A stretch of DNA of 64,000 bases from SFHK01 sp964554795. Lineage in GTDB: Bacteria; Bacillota; Clostridia; Christensenellales; Aristaeellaceae. The notes below the pieces were generated by a model. The model did no database searches and was not told where the DNA came from. It saw nothing but the letters and a program-made list of their open reading frames with translations. The number at the start of each line of letters is the position of its first letter. The first letter of the stretch is position 1. Positions 1-7,343 of the stretch are shown here, in pieces. Position numbers and translations under genes: made by a program. The stretch is taken from contig CAZKQB010000013.1 of assembly GCA_964554795.1 (NCBI GenBank), forward strand, positions 1-64,000. The letters run 5' to 3'.

Positions 1-28
1 ACGGGATTATAGGATTCGGAGATTCATT

Positions 29-2881
29 TTAGAAAAGCCGTACCCGCACACACGGGCGAACGGCTTCGATGCTGTTGACAAAGGCGCCGTAGTAGCCGAA
101 GATGGAGCCATCGAAGTAGACACGCGGCGCGTGGTCGCTAAGGCTGTCAGGCAACCGAAGCCACCACCAGCAGGCCGATCTGCCGTCTACCGTGTAATTG
201 CTGTTTACGTATGCTCCCTGCTGAACTGCATAGTCCGTGGAGGCACACATTCTCGCTTTGTCGCTCGTGAAGTACTTCTTTGCTTCCACGATGCTCAGAA
301 GGAACACATTGCCCTTTGTGGCGTTGCCCGGGTTCGTGCTGTAGCTCGGATTCTTGTCCGCGCTGACACTGCTCTTAAGGATGCTCTGCTTCTCCTCATC
401 ACTGAACGCACGGTTATAGAATTCGTCGTTCAGCCAGCTGCAAAGCGTGCATTTCTCCCATGTGGTATTGACATATTCCGTATTATACTGCTGACAATCC
501 AGCGCATACCGGCTGACGAGCAACGCCGTTTCGCCGTCGCTTTCCAGCACCAGCCACTCGATCGGCGTATTGTCGGTGCCGGATTTCGTCTGTGGATAGG
601 TGCCGAAGGTTACGTAATTGCCGGGCTGGTAGGCCGCAACCTTCGCAATACCGGCATCGCTCTTTAGAATCTTATCAACGTCCTTGCAGCCCTGTATCGT
701 CAGATAGATTGCATACGCTTCGGCATACTGTCCGTTTTCCCGAAGCTTCCCGGCCTTCTGATACTCCCGCTCAACAATCGCTGCTTCAATCTGTGCCGCG
801 CTGTCTCCGTAACCATTCAGCGCACGGAATACCTCTATGGCTTCCTCGTATTTCTCGTCGAGCATCAGGGAAACGGCGACAGCGTATGCCTTGGCGTTCC
901 GGGCTTCGGTAAGCCGGGCGGAAGAATCCGAATAGGTTCCCAGCTCGGAAAAGAGCGCAATGGCCGCATCGAATTCGCCAATCTCCCGTTTGCAGACGGC
1001 TTCGGCATAGGTCTTGGCGTTCTTGCTTTCCTTGAGCCGGGCGGAAGAATCCGAATAGGTTCCCAGCTCGGAAAAGAGCGCAATGGCCGCATCGAATTTG
1101 CCGAGTTCCCGTTGGGAAATAGCCTCGGCGTATTTCGCTTCATAGGCAGAGACCCGGTCTGCGCTATCCTTATAGGTACCCAGAGCCTTGAACGCGTCAT
1201 AGGCAGCCTGTACATCCTTCAGTCCCACGGCCTTCTGATATTCGCGTTCGGGGATTGCCGCTTCGCAGACTTCAATCTGCGCTGTACTGTCGCTATAGTC
1301 CTTCAAGGCCTTGAAGGCTTCGATGGCTTCCTCGTATTTTTCGCTGTTCATCAGAAAAACGGCGGCAGAGTAGGACTTGGCGTTCTGGGTTTCGGTAAGT
1401 TGGTCGTAGGAATCTGAATAGCTGCCCAGCCCCGTAAAGATCGCGATGGCCGCATCGAATTCGCCGGATTCTCGCTTGGAGACAGCTTCGGCATAGGCCT
1501 TGGCGTTCCGGGCTTCGGTAAGCCGGACGGAGGAATCCGAATAGCTTCCCAGCTCGTTAAAGAGAGTGATAGCCGCATCGAATTCGCCGGATTCCCGCTT
1601 GGAGACAGCCTCGGCGTAGGCCTTGGCGTTCCGAGCTTCGGTGAGCCGGGCGAAGGAATCCGAATACATTCCCAACTCGCTGAAGAGCGCGATGGCCGCA
1701 TCGAATTCGTTCGCTTCCCGCTTGGAAGTAGCTTCGGCGTATTTCGTTTCATAGACTGCAGCGCGGTCGGCGCAGTCCTTGTAGTTGCCCAGAGCCTTGA
1801 ACGCGTTGTAGGCAGCCTGTGCGCCTTGCGCGCCGCGGGCTGCCTTTTCCAGTGCAAGCTGATAGCTACATTCCTTCGATAGCTCGTCCGCATCCTTATA
1901 GCCGGAAATATATTCGTTTATAATGTATCTGGCACTCGAATACTCTTCATCCGCCATCAATTCCTGTACATACTGATAAGCGGATTTCTTGAACGCGGCG
2001 TCCGCCTTCTCGTAACCATCCTCTTCTACCAGCAGGTATGCGCCTGCGGCTTTTTCATATTGCTGCTTCTCGTGAAGCTCTGCCGCGAAGGCCATGATGT
2101 TTTCATACATCTGCGTTTCGGAGGTCGTGTACCTTTTCCCGACCATCTCACGCAGCCCGTACAAGCTATCCTCTTCCTCCAACTCGCGCTCTGCTTCCGC
2201 GAGGTCACGGTCGAGGATTTTGTCCGGAAGCGCCGCGTTCCGGGTCTGCACATCCTTGAAGAGCAAAATTTCGTCGTATACCTCGCCTGCCTGTTCATAC
2301 TCCTGCTCGGCCTCATAGGAAAGCGCGGTATAATAGAGGATATACACGCCCGCTTCCTTGAAATCGCCCAGCGAGGTCAAGCTTTTAATTGCAGTTTCAT
2401 AATCGCCGCCGTCACCTGTCTTCAGGCAGCGTGCATACATGATATACTTGCCGCTGTCCTCGTAGCCGTTTACCGTTTCAAAGGCTGCAATGGCCTCGTC
2501 ATACCTTCCGGACATCACGTTTGCGACGGCCTGATTGTAGCTGCTCTTGATTCGCGCCTGCTCGGCCTCAGAGGCGAGCGCAGCGTATGACGTGATGTAA
2601 ACATGGGACTTCTCGAAGCCATTCAGCGCTTCAAGCGCATCAATTGCGGCTTCGTAGTCGCCGCTGTCGCCTGCCTGCAGAGCACGGGCATAGGCAATGT
2701 ATTTCGCGCTGTCCTCGTAGCCCTCCAGCGCCTCGAAGCTCTCAATCGCCTCCGAATACCGTCCATTTTGCACGGCCTCCACGGCCTTCTCGTATTTACC
2801 CCTCCTGCCGATTCCGCACGAGCAAAGCCCCAGCGTCAGAATAACCACCAGAAGCAGCACGCCCAACCGTTTAAGCCTCAT
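29..2881 (-). CDS. Lipoprotein with TPR-like repeats and C-terminal DUF6273 domain
   Basis: The 950-residue product starts with a lipoprotein signal peptide (MRLKRLGVLLL, then a lipobox ending in LCSC near residue 22), so it should be anchored outside the membrane. Residues about 30-760 are helical repeat units of the type 'YxxAxxxxxxGxFDAAIxxFxxLGxYxDS', many nearly identical, which read as TPR/Sel1-like helical hairpins. Residues about 775-950 form a DUF6273 domain (YVTFGTYPQT, EWLVLES, SRYALDCQ, WLNDEFYNRAF, VRPCVRVRLF). The start is supported by a GGAGG ribosome binding site and a promoter at 2914-2942. Two decayed relatives lie just upstream. The function is unknown; a surface scaffold or binding role is inference. 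Confidence 0.85.
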   Translation of the reverse strand: MRLKRLGVLLLVVILTLGLCSCGIGRRGKYEKAVEAVQNGRYSEAIESFEALEGYEDSAKYIAYARALQAGDSGDYEAAIDALEALNGFEKSHVYITSYAALASEAEQARIKSSYNQAVANVMSGRYDEAIAAFETVNGYEDSGKYIMYARCLKTGDGGDYETAIKSLTSLGDFKEAGVYILYYTALSYEAEQEYEQAGEVYDEILLFKDVQTRNAALPDKILDRDLAEAERELEEEDSLYGLREMVGKRYTTSETQMYENIMAFAAELHEKQQYEKAAGAYLLVEEDGYEKADAAFKKSAYQYVQELMADEEYSSARYIINEYISGYKDADELSKECSYQLALEKAARGAQGAQAAYNAFKALGNYKDCADRAAVYETKYAEATSKREANEFDAAIALFSELGMYSDSFARLTEARNAKAYAEAVSKRESGEFDAAITLFNELGSYSDSSVRLTEARNAKAYAEAVSKRESGEFDAAIAIFTGLGSYSDSYDQLTETQNAKSYSAAVFLMNSEKYEEAIEAFKALKDYSDSTAQIEVCEAAIPEREYQKAVGLKDVQAAYDAFKALGTYKDSADRVSAYEAKYAEAISQRELGKFDAAIALFSELGTYSDSSARLKESKNAKTYAEAVCKREIGEFDAAIALFSELGTYSDSSARLTEARNAKAYAVAVSLMLDEKYEEAIEVFRALNGYGDSAAQIEAAIVEREYQKAGKLRENGQYAEAYAIYLTIQGCKDVDKILKSDAGIAKVAAYQPGNYVTFGTYPQTKSGTDNTPIEWLVLESDGETALLVSRYALDCQQYNTEYVNTTWEKCTLCSWLNDEFYNRAFSDEEKQSILKSSVSADKNPSYSTNPGNATKGNVFLLSIVEAKKYFTSDKARMCASTDYAVQQGAYVNSNYTVDGRSACWWWLRLPDSLSDHAPRVYFDGSIFGYYGAFVNSIEAVRPCVRVRLF
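856..1900 (-). repeat. Near-identical coding repeats inside the TPR-like lipoprotein
   Basis: At least five units of about 120 bases encode variants of 'AYAEAVSKRESGEFDAAI..LGSYSDS..RLTEARNAK'. A longer super-unit (YNAFKALGNYKDCADR and YDAFKALGTYKDSADR, each followed by such units) is also duplicated. The DNA identity between units is high enough to allow copy-number change by recombination. Confidence 0.8.
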
Positions 2882-2913
2882 GAATATATCCTCCGTTCCC
2901 GTGTATGTATCCT

Positions 2914-2942
2914 ATTATATGTCACATTTAACCGTATATCAA
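2914..2942 (-). promoter_or_regulatory. Promoter of the DUF6273 lipoprotein gene
   Basis: On the minus strand TTGATA (2942-2937) and TATAAT (2919-2914) are separated by 17 bases, about 35 bases before the start codon. The same promoter sequence is recognisable at 3841-3870 in front of a decayed paralogue. Confidence 0.75.
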
Positions 2943-2958
2943 TGCACGTGTTGTAAAA

Positions 2959-2988
2959 AGCCCGCCCGCGCTTAAATGCGGGCAGGCT
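2959..2988 (-). terminator. Intrinsic terminator after the DUF6273 pseudogene
   Basis: The arms AGCCTGCCCGC and GCGGGCGGGCT form a GC-rich stem, followed on the minus strand by TTTTT. It lies downstream of the decayed DUF6273 gene and upstream of the lipoprotein promoter. Confidence 0.75.
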
Positions 2989-3055
2989 TGGAGGAGCTTT
3001 CCCCCATACGAACAGCATGGCCATTCAGAGGGATTGCGGAATTCGGGGATTCATT

Positions 3056-3703
3056 TTAGAAAAGCCGAACCTGCACACACGGACGGACAGCAAGGATACT
3101 GTAGTGAACACTGCCGCCGATGCTGCTGACGGAGCCGACGCCGTTGACGCCTGCAGCGTTGTCGCTATCGCGGCCGGGCGAACGCAGCCACCACCAGCAG
3201 GTCCATCTGCCGTCTACCGTGTAGTCGGTTACCCCTATGCCCTGTCGGATTGCATAGTCCGTGGGTACGCACATTCTCGCTTCGTCGCTCGCAAAATATT
3301 TGTTTGCTTCTACGTTGCTCAGCAGGAACACGTTGTCCTTTGTGGCGTTGCCGGGGTTCGTATCGTATTCCGGATTCTTGTCCGCACTCACGTCACTTGT
3401 GAGGATGCGCTGCTTCTCATCCTCGCTGAACGCACGATTATGGAATTCGTTATTCAGCCAGCTTCTAAGCATGCACTGCTCCCATGTAATCACTTTTTCC
3501 TCGGTATTGTACGGCTGACAATCCAGCGCATAGCGGCTGATGAGCAGTGCCGTTTCGCCGTCGCTTTCAAGCACCAGTCATTCGATCGACGCATCATCCA
3601 TGCCAGAGGGTGTCTGCGGATAGGCGCCGAAGGTCACGTAGTCGCCAACCTGATAGGCTGACGTTTGTGCCGATTCCGAGGTATGCAGCTTTCCATGTTT
3701 CAT
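3056..3703 (-). pseudogene. DUF6273-domain gene broken by an in-frame TGA
   Basis: A start at 3703 (MKHGKLHTSESAQ, preceded by AAGGGG) opens a frame that matches the last part of the lipoprotein at 29-2881 (DYVTFGAYPQT, then SRYALDCQPYN, WLNNEFHNRAF and VRPCVQVRLF at the end). At 3578-3580 the conserved Trp codon of the EWLVLES motif is TGA, so the frame is interrupted at codon 42 of 216. The domain could only restart from an internal GTG at 3574. There is no signal peptide and no repeat region, so this looks like a truncated, inactivated copy. A sequencing error is possible but would not explain the missing N-terminal part. Confidence 0.75.
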
Positions 3704-3748
3704 ACAATCCCCTTATTCTTTTGTTTATATCCTGATTGGCCCGCTTCC

Positions 3749-3875
3749 ATGATGCTCAGAAGGAATACGTTGTCCTTTGTAGCGTCGCCCGGGTTTCGCG
3801 CTGTAGTTCGCATTCCTGTCCGCGCTTACATCGCCATCCCATTATATGCCCACATTTAACCATATGCCAATACTC
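3749..3875 (-). pseudogene. Relic of a third DUF6273 gene with its promoter
   Basis: On the minus strand about 85 bases read as VSADRNANYSAKPG, then match the paralogues (DATKDNVFLLSIMEA) only after a one-base shift. Immediately upstream (3838-3875) is a close copy of the lipoprotein promoter region, with TATAAT at 3846-3841. Everything between the promoter and the middle of the domain has been deleted. Confidence 0.65.
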
Positions 3876-3896
3876 ATAGCATGAAGAAGTCCGTCC

Positions 3897-4776
3897 TCAG
3901 CCCCAAGCTTTCGCGAGAGCGCGCGGCTTCACGCCCCGCAGGAGCATCGTCAAGCCGAGCGTCACGTCCCACTGCTTCTCTCCCGCCTCATACAGCGCCA
4001 GCCGCCGGTCATACCGTTCGTTTGTAAGGCGTGCAAGCCTTTCCCTCACCGAGCGCGAAGCCGCACCGGGTGCGACGCTTTCCATGCGTTCAATGTTGTC
4101 CAGATCATTCTGCCGGTCTGCATTGATCATGGCTCGCGCTTCCTCCGGCGTGTAAAACGGGTCATCCGGAGTGAGGTTAACCGTGAGGTAGTGCGTTTCC
4201 ACACTGCAAAAACCGTATTTTTCCATCGTCGCGGGCAGCGCCGCCTCGTTCAGCGCATATGCGCCCACGCTGTTTTCCCTCGCTGCGCGGCGAAAATCCG
4301 CGTCCACGCGCTCCCAGATTTCCGTTTCAAATGCACCTTCCTCCCGCACACACGCAGCCGCATGCCGAATTCCTCGCCGCGCAGACAAGAGCAAGCACGC
4401 GCAGTTGCTCGCCAAAGAAAGCAGATGGCTCCACATGCTCGCTGACGGTATTGGAAATCGTCACATCAAAGCTTCCGTCCGCAAACGGCAGAGCGGTCGC
4501 GTCGCCATTTTGATACGTTTCACCCGTACTTCTTTGTCTTGCATAGTCGATAAACGCATCGTCGCGATCCAAACCAACCACCTCTGCCGACGGATACCAA
4601 CGCTTCAGCGCGCGGCACAGCGCCCCAGTACCGCAGCCGATTTCCAGAATGCGCACGCCCTCTCCGAGGCGGAAAAGCTGTGTGTACGCATCTCGGAAGC
4701 GATCGGAAAAGCGTAAATCCCGCGAGGTGTCCAGCGTTCCGATGCTCTGAATTTGATCTGACCAGAAATGATTCAT
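3897..4776 (-). pseudogene. SAM-dependent methyltransferase, frameshifted
   Basis: The start at 4776 (MNHFWSDQIQS) has a strong GGAGGG site and a promoter (TTGACG, 17 bases, TATAGT; 4829-4801). The N-terminal half has a class I methyltransferase fold: motif I ILEIGCGTGALC, an acidic loop VVGLDRD, NGDATALPFADGSFD and SEHVEP. Near 4390-4400, after EQLRVL, the frame shifts. The downstream half (LLSARRGIRHAAACVREEG to ALAKAWG) continues in another frame with no start of its own. The usual RPGG loop at this point is missing, so a small deletion is the likely lesion. The substrate is unknown. Confidence 0.7.
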
Positions 4777-4800
4777 ACCGTCCCTCCTTCGCCCGAATTC

Positions 4801-4829
4801 ACTATACCATGCCCCTCCCGCCACGTCAA
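4801..4829 (-). promoter_or_regulatory. Promoter of the methyltransferase gene
   Basis: Minus-strand TTGACG (4829-4824), 17-base spacer and TATAGT (4806-4801). It lies upstream of the chosen start at 4776, which argues against the longer frame starting at 4839. Confidence 0.6.
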
Positions 4830-4841
4830 TGGATTTCACCG

Positions 4842-4870
4842 TTGACAGATGCAGCTCTTTCTCCTATAAT
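4842..4870 (+). promoter_or_regulatory. Promoter of the MGDG-type glycosyltransferase
   Basis: TTGACA (4842-4847), a 17-base spacer and TATAAT (4865-4870) give a fully consensus sigma-A promoter 58 bases before the start codon. It is back to back with the methyltransferase promoter. Confidence 0.85.
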
Positions 4871-4928
4871 AAACCAACGAAGCCTGACAAGCAACATCCG
4901 AGAGCTTTGAAATCCGAAAGGAACATCT

Positions 4929-6062
4929 ATGCGAATACTGATTCTATCCTGCGGCACCGGTGGCGGCCACAACTCTGCCGGACGCGCAATGGCTGAAACG
5001 TTTCAGGCGCACGGCGACGAGGTACTTTTCCCCGATTACCTGAGCCTGGCCGACGAGAAGGTTTCCAAAATCGTGGCGGATACCTACATAGATATGGCGC
5101 GGCTTACGCCCCATCTGTTTGGCGGCATGTATAAAATCGGCATGGCCGTTTCAAAAATCTCCCACAGCAGCCCCGTGTATCAGGCAAACAAACTGATGGC
5201 CAAGTATCTGCGCGCCTACCTGAACGAGCATCCGGTGGATGCCGTCGTAATGCCGCACCTGTACCCAGCCGAAACGCTGACCTGGATGAAGCGCTCTGGC
5301 GATGCGCTGCCCGTCACCTTTGCCATTGCCACCGACTATACCTGCATTCCATTTTGGGAGGAAACGGACTGCGATTTCTACGTTGTTCCGTCCGAAGCGC
5401 TTTCAGGCGAATTCATCGACCGCGGCATACCTGCCAAAAAGCTGCTTCCTCTGGGCATTCCGGTTTCAAGGGCCTATCGCCAGCCGATGACGCGTGCCGA
5501 AGCTCGCGCATCACTTTCCCTGCCCGCCGAGGAAGCATGCATTCTCGTGATGGGTGGCAGCATGGGTGCCGGCTCGCTGATCGGGCTGACGCGCTGCCTG
5601 CTTACGCAGGATGAAGCCTCGCACATCATCGTGATCGCGGGCAGCAATGAAAAGACCGCCGCGGCTCTGCGTGAGCTTCCGAACCCAGCCGGGCGTCTTT
5701 CTATCCTTTCCTTCACAGATCAGGTGCCGCTGTACCTTCGCGCATGCGACCTTCTGTTTTCCAAACCCGGCGGACTTACCTCTACCGAGGCTGCCGTCAG
5801 CGGCATCCCGCTGATCCATACCGACCCGATCCCGGGCTGCGAAACAGTCAACCGGGAATACTTCGAATCCCGCGGCCTGAGTCTCTCCGGCCGAACGCCC
5901 GAGGAACAGGTGCAGGTCGGCCTGCTCATTCTCCGCGACCCTTCCCTGCGCACTGCAATGCTTGAAAACCAGCGCCGCAGCATTCGCGCCGACGCTGCCG
6001 ACTGCATCTACGATGCCATTAAAACCGCCGTAGCTGCGAGAAACGACCGCCTGCACCGATAA
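4929..6062 (+). CDS. MGDG synthase/UgtP-type glycosyltransferase
   Basis: The 377-residue protein opens with ILILSCGTGGGHNSAGRAMAE, the N-terminal glycine-rich loop of the monogalactosyldiacylglycerol synthase/processive diacylglycerol glucosyltransferase family (GT28). It continues with a C-terminal GT-B donor-binding half (VMGGSMGAG, then FSKPGGLTSTEA and GCETVNREYF). Such enzymes add sugars from UDP-hexose to diacylglycerol at the inner membrane face. The length is typical. It has its own promoter and stands alone, with AAAGGAAC as ribosome binding site. The sugar and the lipid acceptor cannot be told from the sequence. Confidence 0.85.
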   Translation: MRILILSCGTGGGHNSAGRAMAETFQAHGDEVLFPDYLSLADEKVSKIVADTYIDMARLTPHLFGGMYKIGMAVSKISHSSPVYQANKLMAKYLRAYLNEHPVDAVVMPHLYPAETLTWMKRSGDALPVTFAIATDYTCIPFWEETDCDFYVVPSEALSGEFIDRGIPAKKLLPLGIPVSRAYRQPMTRAEARASLSLPAEEACILVMGGSMGAGSLIGLTRCLLTQDEASHIIVIAGSNEKTAAALRELPNPAGRLSILSFTDQVPLYLRACDLLFSKPGGLTSTEAAVSGIPLIHTDPIPGCETVNREYFESRGLSLSGRTPEEQVQVGLLILRDPSLRTAMLENQRRSIRADAADCIYDAIKTAVAARNDRLHR

Positions 6063-6111
6063 AGCTTCCGCGCGTTCTCATGCGAAGGCTGCTGTCGCCA
6101 ACGAAGGCAAT

Positions 6112-6165
6112 AATGTCAATACGTCTGTGATGGAGAACCTGCTCCGTCACAGACGTATTGACATT
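6112..6165. terminator. Long near-perfect hairpin between convergent genes
   Basis: A 24-base arm (6112-6135) and its complement (6142-6165) match at 23 of 24 positions around a 6-base loop. It sits between the end of the glycosyltransferase and the end of the sortase gene. No T-tract follows on either strand, so it may be a bidirectional terminator of unusual form or another structured element. Confidence 0.5.
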
Positions 6166-6266
6166 CTATGCGCTTGAAAACGCGAAATCGTCTTCAAAGC
6201 AATTGTACTGGAGAATAATGAGTTTTCTTCTCTCTAAATGCCGTGCCCAAGCGAAGGCGTGAGCAT

Positions 6267-7094
6267 TCAAAACGTGTTTCCCGCCTTTTCCGAAAGTCCA
6301 TCCTCCGGCTTTCTCTCGCGACACACGATCACAAGCCGCCCACGGTTGATGCCGGAGTGACAGGTGACGAGGGTAAGCAGCCGATCGCCGTAGCTTACGT
6401 CAACAGGCAAATCCAGTATAGAACGTTCCTTTACATCCCGAATATAGCGATTAAATTCGTTTTCACTTGCAAAATCAATCTGGTCATAGGGATAAAAGCT
6501 ATCCTCTGCCGTATCCACGCTGGTATGAAACACCGCAAAGGGTACGTAGTCGACGGTTTCATAGCGCTCTGCCAGCTGAAAAATGGGATACTCCTTGATA
6601 TGCTCCGTTTTTTCGAAGCGCTTCAGCGTTCCAAAGCGAGATCCATCGCGCATATTATGACCGCACAGAATCAGGTTTGCACTGCGCGGCCACAGAGAAT
6701 CTCGGTAATCCATGTAAATCATGCCGGCAGGATCCTCTGATCGGTCAAACCGATGCGTCATATAATAGCGATTGTCCGTCGTCTGGCACACATATAGCGT
6801 CCGGTCTTCGTCAAAGTGCAAAATACCCACGGCGTCTTCATTCTGCTGCATCAGCTCGCGAATCTCTGCCTGGATTTCGGGCGACTCCGTATTATCAGCC
6901 TTTTGAGACGCTGCCCCCGCATCCGGCGCAAGCAAACGATACGCTTCCGCAGCTGCACGCTCCTCTTTGCGAATTCGCTGGGCAGCCAGCATCCGGCGTC
7001 CAATCACCGCCGCCAAAATTACAAAAACGAGAATCAGTGTACCCTCCGCAAGGGCGAAAAACCTTCGCTTCCCACGCCCTGTGCGCCCTCGCAT
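6267..7094 (-). CDS. Class B sortase
   Basis: The 275-residue protein has an N-terminal membrane segment (residues 13-35) and an extracellular sortase domain. The catalytic triad is visible: His146 in LILCGHNM, Cys245 in TLVTCHSG and Arg253 in GRLVIV. The spacing fits the SrtB group. Sortases cleave a C-terminal sorting signal and attach the protein to the cell wall. No substrate with an LPXTG- or NPXTN-like C-terminus was seen in this window. The start is preceded by GGGAG. Confidence 0.9.
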   Translation of the reverse strand: MRGRTGRGKRRFFALAEGTLILVFVILAAVIGRRMLAAQRIRKEERAAAEAYRLLAPDAGAASQKADNTESPEIQAEIRELMQQNEDAVGILHFDEDRTLYVCQTTDNRYYMTHRFDRSEDPAGMIYMDYRDSLWPRSANLILCGHNMRDGSRFGTLKRFEKTEHIKEYPIFQLAERYETVDYVPFAVFHTSVDTAEDSFYPYDQIDFASENEFNRYIRDVKERSILDLPVDVSYGDRLLTLVTCHSGINRGRLVIVCRERKPEDGLSEKAGNTF

Positions 7095-7277
7095 ACACTC
7101 ACTCCCGTATCGCAGTCAATCATATATAGAAACGCATATACACGCCGTTTCTTACATCACGCCACAAAGCTTTACAAAAAACCTTCGCACGGCACAGAAC
7201 CGTTTCCCCATGCATTTCTCCTCCAAAGTGCTCACATGCCGGGGATCCGGCTCCCTTTATGCGCTATTTCAAATGAA

Positions 7278-7310
7278 AATGCCTGTGTATTTCGTCAATA
7301 CACAGGCATT
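7278..7310 (-). terminator. Intrinsic terminator of the GH105-type gene
   Basis: A perfect 13-base stem (7278-7290 with 7298-7310) around a 7-base loop, followed on the minus strand by TTCATTT. It lies 34 bases after the stop codon. Confidence 0.8.
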
Positions 7311-7343
7311 ACGCAGCTGCAAAAGGGGCTCATCCACCTTCCG

